Shown here in pieces: positions 1 to 10,619 of a stretch of DNA of 64,000 nucleotides. Position 1 is the stretch's first letter; each line of letters opens with the position of its first letter. This stretch comes from Carposina sasakii (Eukaryota > Arthropoda > Insecta > Lepidoptera > Carposinidae): assembly GCA_014607495.2 (NCBI GenBank), contig CP053148.1:9176001-9240000 (forward strand). Reading direction: 5' to 3'. The translations under genes and the position numbers were made by a program. Under the pieces are notes generated by a model. It searched no databases, had not been told where the DNA came from, and saw nothing but the letters and a program-made list of their open reading frames with translations.

Positions 1-323
1 CCATAATCCAAGGCAAATAAATGGTACATTACTTTTTCAGGTGTCTCAAATGGCAACACCCGTCCGCGGATAAATTTATTCAATATTATTGATTCAAATA
101 AAAGGACATCTCCAACCTTTATTTCTTCTGGAGGAGCAAACGAACTAGACACTGTTTCAAGGTCTTTGATGTATTTAAGGCAGGCCCTTGGTCTCACATA
201 AAAACTGTCTGGGTTATGAATATAAGTCACATTTACTTGTATCACTGACCCAACAGCTATTTGCAGGTTCAACAGTATGTCATTCAATTCTTGAGTAATG
301 ATTGCTGTCTTTTCTGAAGCCAT
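1..323 (-). CDS. Tudor-domain protein, N-terminal part (runs off left edge)
   Basis: An open frame starts at ATG 323-321 and stays open for 107 codons to the window edge. The protein begins MASEKTAIITQELNDILL. A run typical of the start of an extended Tudor domain follows, VTYIHNPDSFYVRPRACL at about residues 33-50. The segment FIRGRVLPFE and the final FALDYG at the window edge match the core Tudor beta-strands, where a Tyr-Gly turn is common. Tudor proteins of this type bind methylarginine and often act in piRNA granules in the germ line; that role is inferred from the domain only. No intron is needed within the visible part. An N-terminal Tudor domain would fit the TDRD12/Yb group, but the helicase part that would prove it lies outside the window. 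Confidence 0.66.
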   Translation of the reverse strand, partial: MASEKTAIITQELNDILLNLQIAVGSVIQVNVTYIHNPDSFYVRPRACLKYIKDLETVSSSFAPPEEIKVGDVLLFESIILNKFIRGRVLPFETPEKVMYHLFALDY

Positions 324-555
324 GTTAAGCTTTTGCTGTTTCTAGGTGTTGATTGCAGATTATGTATTGTTGTTTATCATTAAATCACATAAAATCCTTA
401 GATAAAATCTTAAGTTGACTAACTGTTCGTTGAGCGTCGATGAAGTTCGGAACACAGAACACGTTTGTTACACAAAACCAAAGCACAAAACTTGTGTAAC
501 AAACTTGTGTTACATACCACCTGTTATTGGTTACCACGGTTACCACATACCACTC
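324..555. other. upstream of Tudor gene; no feature seen
   Basis: This stretch lies 5' of the minus-strand Tudor start and may hold its leader and promoter. I see no clear TATA box, no long open frame with coding character and no repeat. A short open frame at 385-591 runs into a repeat and has no recognisable motif. Confidence 0.3.
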
Positions 556-964
556 TTTTTTTTTGTTTAGTTTATCCCGAAGGAAAGGCAAGGGGAACTA
601 AGCCCATACAGCCATTGTCTTTAGTAAATGATTTCTGAATTTATGATGGATGATAATGATGATGATGAATGGAAACGTCGGGAAAATCCTCAAGAAAGGA
701 TGTAAAATTAGTCAAAATGTCAAAAATTGAATTGCAGAAACAACTTACATGGCCCATGAAGAGATCGTATTCCGGCTAAAGTTTTACTCAGCTTACCTGC
801 GTATAAAACCATGCACACGCACTAGATTCACATAAAAAGTAATCAAAATATAACTTATCTACCAGAAAACATCACTTTACGGACACATGCAAGCCATTTA
901 CAAATAAATATTGATTTTCATAAGAAATTTACACCCGCTCCCTTCCAGATTTTCCCGCCGAATC
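556..964 (+). repeat. dispersed repeat family A, copy 1
   Basis: This is one of several copies of a 410-bp repeat. It opens with a T-rich run and GTTTAGTTTATCCCGAAGG, has a GATGATGATGAATGG core, and ends CCCTTCCAG...CCCGCCGAAT. Related copies lie at 14674-15238 (minus, with a duplicated end), 19211-19631 (plus) and 21350-21700 (a head-to-head pair). There is no coding frame. The class is uncertain: it could be a non-autonomous DNA element or part of Helitron-like filler, since parts of it sit next to Helitron tails. Confidence 0.7.
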
Positions 965-1024
965 GTACGTACTATTACTCTACCTACGGCCAATTTTAAT
1001 CACAGAACACTATATACTCTAGCT

Positions 1025-1419
1025 CAGAGGTGGGCAAACTTTTTTCATCGCAGGCCGGTAAATTAAAAAAAATTTTGTCGCGGGCCAGAAAATTAAAAAA
1101 ATATTGCCGCGGGCCGGTTAATTAAAAACATTTGGGGCAAGGCTACTAAGCGTAAAGTTTAAAAACATTGTTTTTTAGAAACTTAAATGATTTTTTTAAA
1201 ATACTTTTTCACATAAAAAAAATTGTCACCAAAAAAAATATTGTGATAAAAAATACGAGATTTAAATGTTTTAAGTGTAGATAAAATATTTTAAGGTCTA
1301 AAAATATAATACAATTTGAATTTTAGATATTAAAATTTTTCTGAAAAACGTTCGGCGGGCCGGATTAAAACCTCATACGGGCCGGATCCGGCCCACGGGC
1401 CGTAGTTTGCCCATCCCTG
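1025..1419. mobile_element. hAT-type MITE with perfect 8-bp TSD
   Basis: The element begins CAGAGGTGGGCAAACT and ends with the imperfect inverted complement GTTTGCCCATCCCTG. It is flanked by a perfect 8-bp duplication, CTCTAGCT, at 1017-1024 and 1420-1427. An 8-bp target duplication with CAG...CTG ends is the signature of hAT transposons. The inside is AT-rich with GC-rich GGGCCGG patches near each end and has no transposase frame, so it is non-autonomous. Confidence 0.85.
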
Positions 1420-1427
1420 CTCTAGCT

Positions 1428-1599
1428 ATTTCAATTACTCACTATAGTATGAGATCCAACCCAGGGATTTGGTATCTCCTCTTATGACATTTCTATGATC
1501 CCACCGCAGTTTTACTACGCTCATCTGTTTATAGAATTAAACCTTATTATTACAAACATTTACGATTAGGAGAATATACATATATCCGTGGCCACTGGA
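1428..1599. other. unassigned spacer
   Basis: No established gene. On the minus strand a possible splice acceptor (ATAAACAG near 1535) is followed by a short frame. If joined to the donor of the coiled-coil exon at 3287 it would add about ten residues before a stop. This is untested speculation. A block of 18 bases here (about 1460-1477) also occurs inverted near 15408. Confidence 0.2.
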
Positions 1600-2230
1600 T
1601 CATTTCATGTTGCCTAAATCATTTCAAATAACTGTCTATTGGCCATGGGTTTGGGCAGATCGATGATAAAAATCGTTTCTCGAAGGGCAACTAAACGCCC
1701 GATTTTTAATTGAATTTAATCGTAAAATATATATCACCGGTAGAGGCGCTGCGCGCGTTTTATTTATGTGTGAAGATGGCGGATTTTTCTTTTTAGATAA
1801 AACAAATTAAAGAGAGTAGGGTGACGCAGAAGAAGTCACATGTTTTATATTGTATAATGTATATTAGACAATGGTGGTTTATAAAATATTGTAAACAAAA
1901 ACCTGATCAATTTTATAGAACTGACGCACGAGCCGAGCGAGCGGAGCGAGCGTGCCCAGGCAGCGTGGCGATGTGCCAGAGATTGTAAAGTCTTTTATGT
2001 TTTTAAAAATATTGTGAAAATATCCATAAATAATAGCAAAAAAAATCATACCATCATACCTTATGGTTACTTATATATGGTGTACGGTATATATTATTTA
2101 TATAAGCTCTTACCAAATTTTTTATGGACACCTGTTATACGATTGGCCAAACGTGGATGACAAGTAAATGTAGACGATTTAACTGGCAAATTGAATTGGC
2201 CCTTCATGAAATGCGACCACTTTAAGCGAC
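1600..2230 (+). repeat. dispersed repeat family B, partial copy (inverse of 4213-4735)
   Basis: This stretch matches, in opposite orientation, the DNA at about 4213-4735. Shared landmarks are CGATGATAAAAATCGTTTCT, the GCGCGCGTTTTATTTATG block, the GAGCGAGCGGAGCGAG palindrome-like patch and a GTGGTCGCATTTC end. Together the two copies form a large inverted pair around the exon at 3287-3725. No open frame with protein character is present. Confidence 0.65.
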
Positions 2231-2429
2231 CATTTCATGTATCAATTTTACAATATGACGACATTCCACTTGATCAAAATAAATATGGCCGCAAGTATTT
2301 TTAATTGAATTTAAAAAATATATATTTTGCCGACAAATACGCTCATGTTTTAATAAAGTATGTTTTTTAGAACAAGAGATGAAAAAACCAGGGTAATTTG
2401 GCCGCAATACCTGGCATTATGTATATTTT

Positions 2430-2663
2430 GAGACACGCTCAAATGTTTTTTCAATGATAATAATAATTATGTATATCAAAAAAAGCTATTTTTTTCTGAT
2501 TATTATGATATAAGGTTGCCTGTTCCAATTTGTTCACAATTAGCCCACGAAGAAACAGACACATAAAAATACATTTTAAATTTCACAAGTAAATTACACC
2601 CACTCCCTTCCAGCTTTTGCCGCCAAATAAGATATGCTGTGTGCGTTCGTTAGGAGGTGTAAG
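2430..2663. other. fragment resembling repeat family A end
   Basis: AT-rich DNA. Its right part (about 2545-2625) repeats the CACAAGTAAATTACACCC and CCTTCCAGCTTT end of family A. It leads into the tandem array at 2664, as a related piece does at 21660-21745 before the second array. Confidence 0.45.
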
Positions 2664-3260
2664 AGAGCACTAAGAACGGATTTTCCGAAATTCCCACGGA
2701 AACTGGATAAACGGAAATCATAATTTTTAACGAAAACTGCTATTCATATGAAGCTGAAATCGAAGATTGTTTATTAGGGACTGCTAGGGGCACAAAAAAC
2801 GGATTTCCCGTCATTCCCACGGGAACTGGACAAACGGGAATTCCCAATTTTGACGGAAACCATTTGACACAATATAATGATGAAATTTGGTAGGGAGTGT
2901 AGAGGCATTGAGAACGTATATCTCGAAATTTCCACCAGAACGGGACAAACGGATATTCCATTTTTTTTTACGAAAACCGCTAAACATATAAATCAGAAAT
3001 CGGGTATGTATATTCGTTAAGGAGTGCGAGGAAGCACTATGAACGGATTTCCCAAAATTCCTACGGGAACGGGACAAACGGGAATTTCAAATTTTTACGA
3101 AAACTACTTGACATTGATGAAATATGACGGTAGGTATATTCGAGTGTAAGGAAGCACTGAGAACATATTTCCCGAAATTCCCACGGGAACGGGACAAACG
3201 GGAATTCCAAATTTTAAAGGATATGTAGGTACCGAAGCGAAGCGAGGGCGGGCCCCTTGT
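2664..3260 (+). repeat. Helitron-like tandem array, copy 1 (5 units of about 115-130 bp)
   Basis: Five degenerate units start near 2674, 2796, 2910, 3039 and 3162. Each holds a core of the form GAACGGATTTCCCGAAATTC followed by CCACGGGAACGGGACAAACG and an AT-rich arm. The block ends with ACCGAAGCGAAGCGAGGGCG, the usual GC-rich tail of a lepidopteran Helitron, but here the terminal CTAGT is decayed. Long minus-strand frames across the block are translations of the repeat, not genes. A sister array at 21776-22508 has the units in the same order. Confidence 0.7.
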
Positions 3261-3286
3261 CAATCATATAAAGAACATTATCTTAC

Positions 3287-3725
3287 CTCTCATTTTTCTG
3301 CTATTCTGAGTAATTAACCGTTTCAGCCTTTCCAGATCACCTTTGACAGATTTCAACGAGTTTTCCAAATAAGATACTGGTGATGATTTTAATAATCTCA
3401 GAATCTCAATCATATATTTCAAGATGCTATTCGTTTTCTCATGTAGGGAAGAGTCCAAATGAGTCATCTTCCTGTCCACGACTTCAATCATCTTTAAGTA
3501 CCTTTCGCTAGCCATGAGAGTCTCCACAAATTTCTCAACCACCAGTTCTCCTTTCGATGTTCTCAAACCGGAATATCTGAAAAGGACGTCTTTCTCCCGA
3601 TGTTTTGGGGTATCTGTATCACTCTTTCTAAGGTTTCCGCGGTGCCTTGCACTCTCTATTGCAACTGCCATTACAAAGAATGAAAGTGCAAATGCTATAA
3701 AAACCGAACACCTTACGCCTTCCAT
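3287..3725 (-). CDS. first coding exon of a secreted coiled-coil protein
   Basis: ATG at 3725 opens 146 codons plus one base, ending at a consensus donor (AGAG|GTAAGA, donor at 3286-3281). The protein begins MEGVRCSVFIAFALSFFVMA, a classic signal peptide with cleavage likely near residue 26. A basic linker (about 27-55) follows, then a heptad-rich helical region to the end, including KFVETLMASERYLKMIEVVD and a leucine-rich LKYMIEILRLLK stretch. Signal peptide plus coiled coil resembles the oligomerising N-termini of fibrinogen-related secreted proteins; that is only a resemblance, as no fibrinogen domain is visible. Downstream exons should lie below 3280, but that DNA is mostly repeats, so the gene may be short, broken or have a small terminal exon. 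Confidence 0.6.
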
Positions 3726-3952
3726 CCCGGGCAAGAGGCAAGGAACAATGACAGTTCACAATCGGAAAAGTGAATAAAGCAAACGCTTATAATAACATTG
3801 AGATTCGAGCTTAAACAGTTAAGGTTATAACAATAGGCACTTTATTGTTTTAAAATCATGCAGAAAAGATGAGCAAGTAAGTACATTGCATACACTAATT
3901 AGGTACCTACATCAGATTAGGTATCAGAAAAGGTCACCCGAATACTACCAAC

Positions 3953-5553
3953 TAGTGATGTGCCGGAGATCCGCGGATATCCGAGGCAAAAGGAAGATCC
4001 GTATCCGTTACTTTTTGTGCGGATCTTTTACGGATCTACTTACCTGATTAATTTTAAATTTATAGATGAAATTATTTTAATAGGTGATTAGGTAGCAATA
4101 AAATAATATTAGAATCATATACAGGCATGTGACAGCTAGGCAAATAATGAAATACTGAACGAGTACCATTGGTTTGAGTTATACAACAGTGTTATATAAC
4201 ACTGTATATATACAGGGTGTAAAGTGGTCGCATTTCAGAAGTGGTCAACGATGTTTTTTTTAATACCTCCAAATCGTATTCTTTAAAATCCGTGTGGTAA
4301 GGTTACACCATATATAAGATCATTTTGGTATGATTTTTTTTGCTTTATTTATGTGATATTTTCTATAATATTTAAAAACATAAAAGACTTTACAAAAGAT
4401 TCGCATCAACCCGGACGCTTAGGCTCCGCTCGCTCGGCTCGTGCGTCATTTGTAACTAACCTAACCTAACCTAACCTATCGACAAGGTTTTTGTTTAAAA
4501 ATTATAAAAAATTAAGTCTAATATACTTATACAATATAACACACTATCCGTCTTCTTCTGCATTCACCCTTCTCTTTATTGTTTTATAACAAGAAAAATC
4601 ATCTTCATAAATAAAACGCGCGCAGCGCCTACTCGTTTTTTACGATGCAATAATCTTGCAAAGTCGGGCGTTTACAAAGAAACGATTTTTAATCATCGTC
4701 TGCCCACCTACAATGTGGCCAACGAACTTTTCATTATTATGAAATGCATTTTGAAATGATCATTCTACGGGCCACGACATATCTTTGGTCGTCAACGTTC
4801 CCGAAAAAATTTTTCACGATTTTTTCTCCAACCGATTTTAAAATATTAGGGTCCATGGATTTTTTTCTGCATGTAGACGCGCGTAAAATTTTTTCAATTA
4901 TATTGTCTATAAAAAAACTAATAAACACTAGTAAAATTTCGCCAGATTTTTAAAAAAATTATTGAAAAAAAAAAAAAATTCACATTTTTTTTGCTCAATA
5001 TGTATAGAGTACTTGGGTGGCCAAACCCGAGGTTTCCGATGTTTTTTTTAATACATTCTTTGGGGTCATTTTCTTCTATGCTTAGGAAACAACAAAAAAA
5101 TAAAAAAAAATTACATAGAAAAACTCGTTTGATGATCGCAATCTTACAAAGAAAAAAAAAAAATACGAGGTATGTATAAAAAATTATATTATTAATGTAA
5201 CAAAAGAACAAAGTTGTCTTTTTACACCCAGTATACTCGCAGGAAATTCTTTTTTAATTTGATTATTGTGACTAGTTAAGTAAATGGGCTTATTAGTTAT
5301 TGTGTGATACATTGTAGTTGTGACTAGTTGTGACTCTCTTTTGGGGTTGATCAGTTAATTGAACTTTTTGACCGCATTTTTTTTTCTAAATAATTCAAAT
5401 GTAAAAATGTTATTTTTTGGTCATTACCTAAGACTTATATACTTAAACGATATACACTTTTTTCCAGTACAAATAAAAATTGACAAATTTTGGAATGTCC
5501 GTATTCAGATCCGTATCCGCGGATATATATTTTAACGATCCGGCACATACCTA
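3953..5553. mobile_element. non-autonomous hAT element with nested insertions
   Basis: The ends are inverted: left TAGTGATGTGCCGGA, right (inverse) TAGGTATGTGCCGGA, both followed by ATCCGCGGAT-type subterminal blocks. The flanks CTACCAAC (3945-3952) and CTACCTAC (5554-5561) are an 8-bp target duplication with one mismatch. The element carries no transposase. A second element (4213-5231) sits inside it. Confidence 0.75.
4213..5231. mobile_element. mariner-like TA-flanked element nested in hAT
   Basis: Left end CAGGGTGTAAAGTGG and right end TTTACACCCAG are inverted and flanked by TA on both sides (4211-4212, 5232-5233), as for Tc1/mariner insertions. The left half is repeat family B in inverse orientation. 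The right half (from about 4785) is a diverged copy of the MITE seen at 9560-9935 and 42737-43100. It contains four tandem CTAAC units at 4456-4475. No transposase frame. Confidence 0.55.
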
Positions 5554-5561
5554 CTACCTAC

Positions 5562-6558
5562 CTAGTACCTAACTACCTGATTTAGTGTCTATGAAATTAA
5601 CACTTGAACTGTCAATACTGTCATGAAAACTAGTTGTATGTATCCAAACAGTGTAGGTACCTACCTATGTAATGTAACAAATGCAACACGCAAGCATTCT
5701 CCTGAATTTGATTGTATAGAGTACCTACATACCTACCTTTGATTAAGGGTGGCAATGAAAAACATCCTATAATATTAAAACTTCTTGAAGTGATCGTATG
5801 CACAAATTACCGGCGAATTGCACAAACAAGTAAACAACAACAAGCAATCGCTAGTCACGTGCTTGACGTTCACTCGCCGCTACCGTTGGCTGGAGGCGCG
5901 CTTCGCCCCCCGCTCCTGCGGGTGCGCCTGCCGCCGTTTTCATTATTATTATGATTTTCAAAACTAAAAAAATGATTCTCAAATATTTATTTATAGTAAT
6001 CGTTTTATAATATGTTATCAGAGCCAGAAAGTGTTTTTTTAGATGGAAGCCTACAAATAGTCATAATATATTATTTGTTATTCCACTGATAATATTAGTC
6101 GCCATTTGGCATCTCATTATTTTTAGTACCCCACCTAGAATTTCAATCAGCCGCAGCCGTTATTTAGTATTTTATAATACATTGCAATTCCAGGTTATCC
6201 AATATAATTATTAAAGCCAAATTATTTAAACATTGCCCAGTTATTTGTAGTTATTTGTAGATCAGACCCAGCTTGGGGAAATATTGTTATAACGAAATCT
6301 AGTTTCAGTTCTATGTACCTACCTATATTATTTTATGAACCACTTTACATTTTTTGTACAAACATTCAATAAAGTGAAAAGTTTAAAAGAACGAATATTT
6401 TTTTATTTTTGTATAGAAATTATAAAGACAGGCAGACATGACGAATCTTAATCGGTTTCGTTTGTTTCCATTTGGCTACGGAACCCTAAAACGGTGTGTC
6501 TGTTTGTATCTACCTATGCGTCTGAGTGGTCTGACACTAAGACATAAAACAGATAGAT
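5562..6558. other. intergenic; nothing firm
   Basis: AT-rich spacer with one GC-rich patch at about 5870-5940. A fragment near 5710-5775 resembles the right end of the TA-flanked MITE family (GTGGC...AAACATCCT). No frame here shows coding character. Confidence 0.3.
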
Positions 6559-6770
6559 GTTTTTTTGTGGCCACAGATTTTTTATATTTATGCCAAAAGA
6601 AATCGAAAAATTTTTTTTTTCAAATTTTTTTTTAATTACTTGATATTACAAATAGTTTTTTATAGACAATATTAATTATTTCTCGTGAAAAAATCCTTCT
6701 ATGAGCAGAAAAACGCAGTCTATTTACTCAACTTTGCAAAAAACCAGACACTAATGCTTCCATATTCATT
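6559..6770 (-). repeat. partial MITE copy, inverse orientation
   Basis: The block runs TTTTTGTGGCCACAG ... CACGAAAAATAATTAATA-like core (inverted) ... ACGCAGTCTATTTACTCAAC. It is the inverse complement of the middle of the MITE at 9560-9935. The outer end is missing. Confidence 0.55.
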
Positions 6771-7403
6771 AATCGGTTTTCGGGATAGACCAAAAATAAA
6801 TATATTAAAAATACAAAGATACAGGTTTTTGTAATAAAAAATACAATTTACGTTTTTTTATTTTTTATTTTATTTAAATTATAAACATGTTACATTTATT
6901 TATAAAAACACTTAATCACTAGGTAACGAAAACCCTTTGGGTTTATCCGCCTAGTGCGGTCTATCCTCTATTTCGTCAGTTTACGTACCCCCAGCCTAAA
7001 ACGTACCTACGAACGTTTATCATTCAAATAGTGTTGTTTTATTTTATTTCTATATTTATGTGTTTGTAAATAATGAGTTTGTATGTTTAAAGGTAATTCA
7101 TTTATAATATCTGTTAGAATATATTGCCACATTCTTTTTCCATATAAATTATTATATTTAGGTCTAACAAACGCCGGTAGATAGATTAGCTTTCATACTT
7201 TTTCTAATCTTTTGTTTGATATCACAATTTTTTTGTTTTGATCCTCCTCTATCAATATTGCCAGTTTTGTTTTGTCATAAACATCTAATACGCGACAATG
7301 TTTAAATATGCATGTTTCGTTGTTACTAATTAAGTTTACCTACATATGTATATCTTATTATTTAATAATTACCTAAGCAAGTACCTACTTTATACAGTTC
7401 TGA
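6771..7403. other. intergenic; nothing recognised
   Basis: AT-rich DNA with no repeat family or frame that I can name. It may contain old transposon tails. Confidence 0.25.
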
Positions 7404-7590
7404 GGGTTCGTTCCTGAGAGCCCCGGTTCCTGAGATACTCGTTCCGGAGGGACCCGTGTACCATCCGCAAATAAGATGTTTAATAAAGTTTTAAAATTTA
7501 CTAAAAATTTTATATTTATCTTTAAGGATTAAGAACAAATAAAAAACAACTTTAGTGTACTCAGGAACCGGGGCTCTCAGGAACGAACCC
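7404..7590. mobile_element. 187-bp MITE with about 33-bp terminal inverted repeats
   Basis: The left end GGGTTCGTTCCTGAGAGCCC is mirrored at the right end by GGGCTCTCAGGAACGAACCC. The inverted match extends to about 33 bases with very few mismatches. The AT-rich centre has no frame. The class is unknown, because no unambiguous target duplication can be read. Confidence 0.75.
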
Positions 7591-7649
7591 AGTTTTGTAA
7601 CTATTAATGAACAATATTTACACAAATGACATTATTTTGGGACTGTAGT

Positions 7650-7925
7650 GTACTATGATATAAAGCCGCGTGGTGTTGGCAGAGTAGAATTTGTACCACC
7701 CCATGCCTGCCCGTGGGTAGATACAAGGCGATTAAGGGTTTCGGGAGGCGCCTCCCGTGCTGACAACATAGGTTGTCCAAAAATCGGACTGCGGTCAACA
7801 ACCCGCCTGCCCAACATGGTGACTACGGGCAAAACCCCTCATAGCAGTAGTTTTGTGGCGTACTCTGGGCGAGGCCTACGTCCAGCAGTGGACTGCAATA
7901 GGCTGACGAGGAGGACGAGTGTACT
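7650..7925 (+). repeat. LINE/SINE-like 3' tail repeat
   Basis: The segment ends GGCCTACGTCCAGCAGTGGA followed by CTGCAATAGGCTGACGAGG. The same tail occurs at 18978-19098 and 40787-40882, and a variant closes the RTE remnant at about 42640-42690. It is the usual 3' end of lepidopteran RTE-type LINEs and of SINEs that borrow it. The frame across it is not a host gene. Confidence 0.6.
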
Positions 7926-8665
7926 CTAACCTCACCATACATGCCATTTTAGTATGGAGCAAACGGCCCCTAACTAGCAAAAGCAAAGCGATAGCTAAAA
8001 TTAAAATTGTACAAATTTCACTGATTGCTTGTCAAATTCGTATTACTTAAAATGAATTTCAAAGGAATTTTGACATTTCGATGCATTCTATTGCATTGCT
8101 TTTGCGTTGCTTTTGCAAGATACGTAATCAGCCTGCGGTGCGTTTTTGATCTATTTTGCCGGGTCGAAATTTTGAATCGATGTACTTAAATCGTAAACGG
8201 TTAAACTAAGATATGCCATTCCAAGGCCCAATATTATTGATTTCACATAGTATCATAGAGGAATAAGATTATAATAATTAAATTTAAAAAATCATGCATA
8301 TTCCCTTAAAATTCCCCCCACCCCATTAAAATGCCCTTTTTAGTACCATAGAGGGATCAGTAGGTAGGTATGTAGGTACCTACATCAAGCTTCGTACGTA
8401 TTAGACCTTAGGTTCAACTGTACGCTCACCTCGGTAAGGTAGCAAACAGAACCCTAAAATCACAAATTGTTTTAAAATTATGGAACATTTTAAAACATCG
8501 AGATGAATGTTATTACAACATCTTTTAAATACTCTTACATGGATAAGTTTCTCACGCCCGTATCTTTATCATAGGAATAACAATAATAATTCTACCTATT
8601 ATACAATAAGCTAAGTTTGATACTGTGGGTGTATTTACAACATTACCTACATATAATACTTACTG
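7926..8665. other. intergenic; nothing recognised
   Basis: AT-rich spacer with runs of GTAGGTAC. No gene or clear repeat boundary is seen. Confidence 0.25.
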
Positions 8666-8669
8666 TCTA

Positions 8670-9304
8670 CTCCTTTCATTGTCAGCCCTGGGAAGTCCAC
8701 TGCTGAACATAGGCCACCCCAAAAACCTCCATTCCGACCGGTCAGAAGCAGCCCGCATCCAACCGACGCCCGCGACCTTGGCTAGGTTAGGTCGTCCGTC
8801 AATCTCGCGGGTGACCTTCCCACACTGCGTTTGCCGATACGTGGTATCCACTCTAGAACTTTCCGGCTCCATCGGCCATCAGTTCTTCGAGCTAAGTGCC
8901 CTGCCCATTGCCACTTTAGCTTGCTGGACCGTTGAGCTAAGTCGGTGATCTTTGTACACCTGCGGATCTCCTCATTTCTGATTCGATCACGGAGAGAGAT
9001 CCCGAGCATAGCTCTCTCCATTGATCGCTGTGCAATCCTGGCACACAGTTAGAGACCACGTCTCGGCACCGTAGGTCATCACCGGTACCACGCACTGATT
9101 GAATACCTTCGTCTTTAGGGACTGGGGTATCTTGGACACAAATACTCTTCGTAGTCTTGTCCATGTTCATCTTCAGGCCCATCTGTTGGGAGACTCGATT
9201 GAGGCCGTCGAGTAATGTGCTGAGACCCTCCAGCGATTCTGCCATGACCACGATGTCGTCTGCTAATCGAAGGTGAGTGATGTATTCGCCATTGATATTG
9301 ATCA
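8670..9304 (-). pseudogene. RTE-type LINE, 5'-truncated reverse transcriptase
   Basis: On the minus strand the start of the piece encodes NGEYITHLRLADDIVVMAES, which includes the ADD active-site part of a reverse transcriptase palm. After a frame break the C-terminal zone follows: MLGISLRDRIRNEEIRRCTK and LKWQWAGHLARRTDGRWS. The 3' tail reads through GGCCTATGTTCAGCAGTGGA. Frameshifts and the 5' truncation make this a dead copy. The same family is present at 10620-12760 and 41018-42690, both on the plus strand. Confidence 0.8.
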
Positions 9305-9559
9305 AATATTATATCATCAACAATATTATATGTAAGCTTTCTTTCACATCACCAACGTGCTCTGTACAAAAATTGTAATTTAAATATTCTAATATAACAT
9401 TTTCGACCACAAAAGTGTTATTATTTATGTTCTAAACAAAATATCTTCATGTGGGCAAGTCGCAGCATGACGGAAAATATTTACATGTAATACATGCTTG
9501 TCTTTCCTGTAAGTAGAAATTATAAATCAATTTCATATTATGGTTTCCTATCTTTATTA

Positions 9560-9935
9560 CAGGGTGATTTTTGGTCGTCAACGTTCCCGAAAACTACGGA
9601 ATCTCCTCATCATCACGATAATTTTTCTCCATGGAAGCATACCTGGGAAGTGTCTGGTTTCCAAAATATTAGGGTCCAAATTGAGTAAATAGACTGCGTT
9701 TTTCTGCATAAATGCACATAGACGCGCGTAGCAGGATTTTTTCACGAAAAATAATTAATATCTGTCTATAAAAAAACTAACATAAACACTAGACACTATA
9801 AATTTCGCAAGATCAAGGAATTTAAATAAAAAAAATATAAAAAAAAATTCCCTGCATTTTTTTGGCATAAACTTACTTTATTTCATGTATAGAATACGTA
9901 CCCTTCGTTAAAGGTGGCCACAAAAAAACATCCTG
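9560..9935 (+). mobile_element. TA-flanked MITE (mariner-like), copy
   Basis: The left end CAGGGTGATTTTTGG and right end CCACAAAAAAACATCCTG are inverted and flanked by TA (9558-9559, 9936-9937). The sequence is nearly identical to 42737-43100 over its whole length and is related to 4785-5225. It has no frame of its own. Its A-rich subterminal part gives spurious short frames. Confidence 0.8.
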
Positions 9936-9944
9936 TATAAAAAT

Positions 9945-10100
9945 CTTCTATTCGTTTGTTTGTAATGGATTTCCCTCTAAACGGCTCAACTTATTTTAAT
10001 GAAATTTTTGTATGTGTTCAAGTGGGTTCAAGAATGGTTTTGACTTACGGTTCGGTCAACGACATTTTGTTTTCTCTGCAGTCCACGTGGACGGAATCCA
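9945..10100 (+). mobile_element. Helitron fragment
   Basis: Contains the Helitron-associated sequence TTCTATTCGTTTGTTTG, then CTCTAAACGG and CTGCAGTCCACGTGGACGGA. It lacks the terminal CTAG, so the 3' end is lost. Confidence 0.55.
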
Positions 10101-10619
10101 TAAACATTATTTGAGTGAATTTCAACATTGGTAATATTTATCCAATTTTGGTGTAATTTTTTATCCTTATACTTTTTGATAGTTTTTTATACTTAGATGC
10201 ACAAGGGACGTGTTTTATATGTAAATTTAACTAAGAATTTAATTTTTGCAAGCACACCAAAATTGCATCATCTCATCAAAATTTTATTTGCGACCACAAA
10301 AATTGCATTCACAGACACCAAAATTAAAATAGATCACCACAATTAGAAAATCAGTCGCTTCAACTGTTTTGTAAAGCACTGAGAGTTCAAAATTACACTA
10401 AAATTAGATATGCTGTCACCAAATTTTTTTTATGATATCTAATTAAAATGTCATGTTATTAAATTAACTGTTTCCATAAATCATAGCTGTTCCATGAAAA
10501 ACACAAACTTTGTTTAAGTTTAAGAAAGTTGAGAAAAATAATAACTTAAAACAATGTTACGCAGTCACATTATTTTATTTAGGTTCTACAAATAATACAA
10601 GAGTAATAAAAGCACTATG
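10101..10619. other. intergenic; nothing recognised
   Basis: AT-rich with repeated CACCAAAATT words. No gene or repeat boundary is seen. Confidence 0.25.

Noticed and set aside
2740..3077. Minus frames of 73 and 88 codons
   Set aside because: Same tandem-repeat translation as in the second array.
2664..3260. CRISPR-like array
   Set aside because: Units are diverged and over 110 bp, without constant repeats and unique spacers, and the genome is eukaryotic.
3726..3734. Upstream TTG start for the coiled-coil protein
   Set aside because: TTG starts are not expected here. ATG 3725 directly begins the signal peptide.
4737..5211. Frames of 60-97 codons
   Set aside because: Low-complexity A/T runs inside the nested MITE.
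8625..8948. Plus-strand frame of 107 codons
   Set aside because: Antisense shadow of the RTE reverse-transcriptase remnant on the minus strand.
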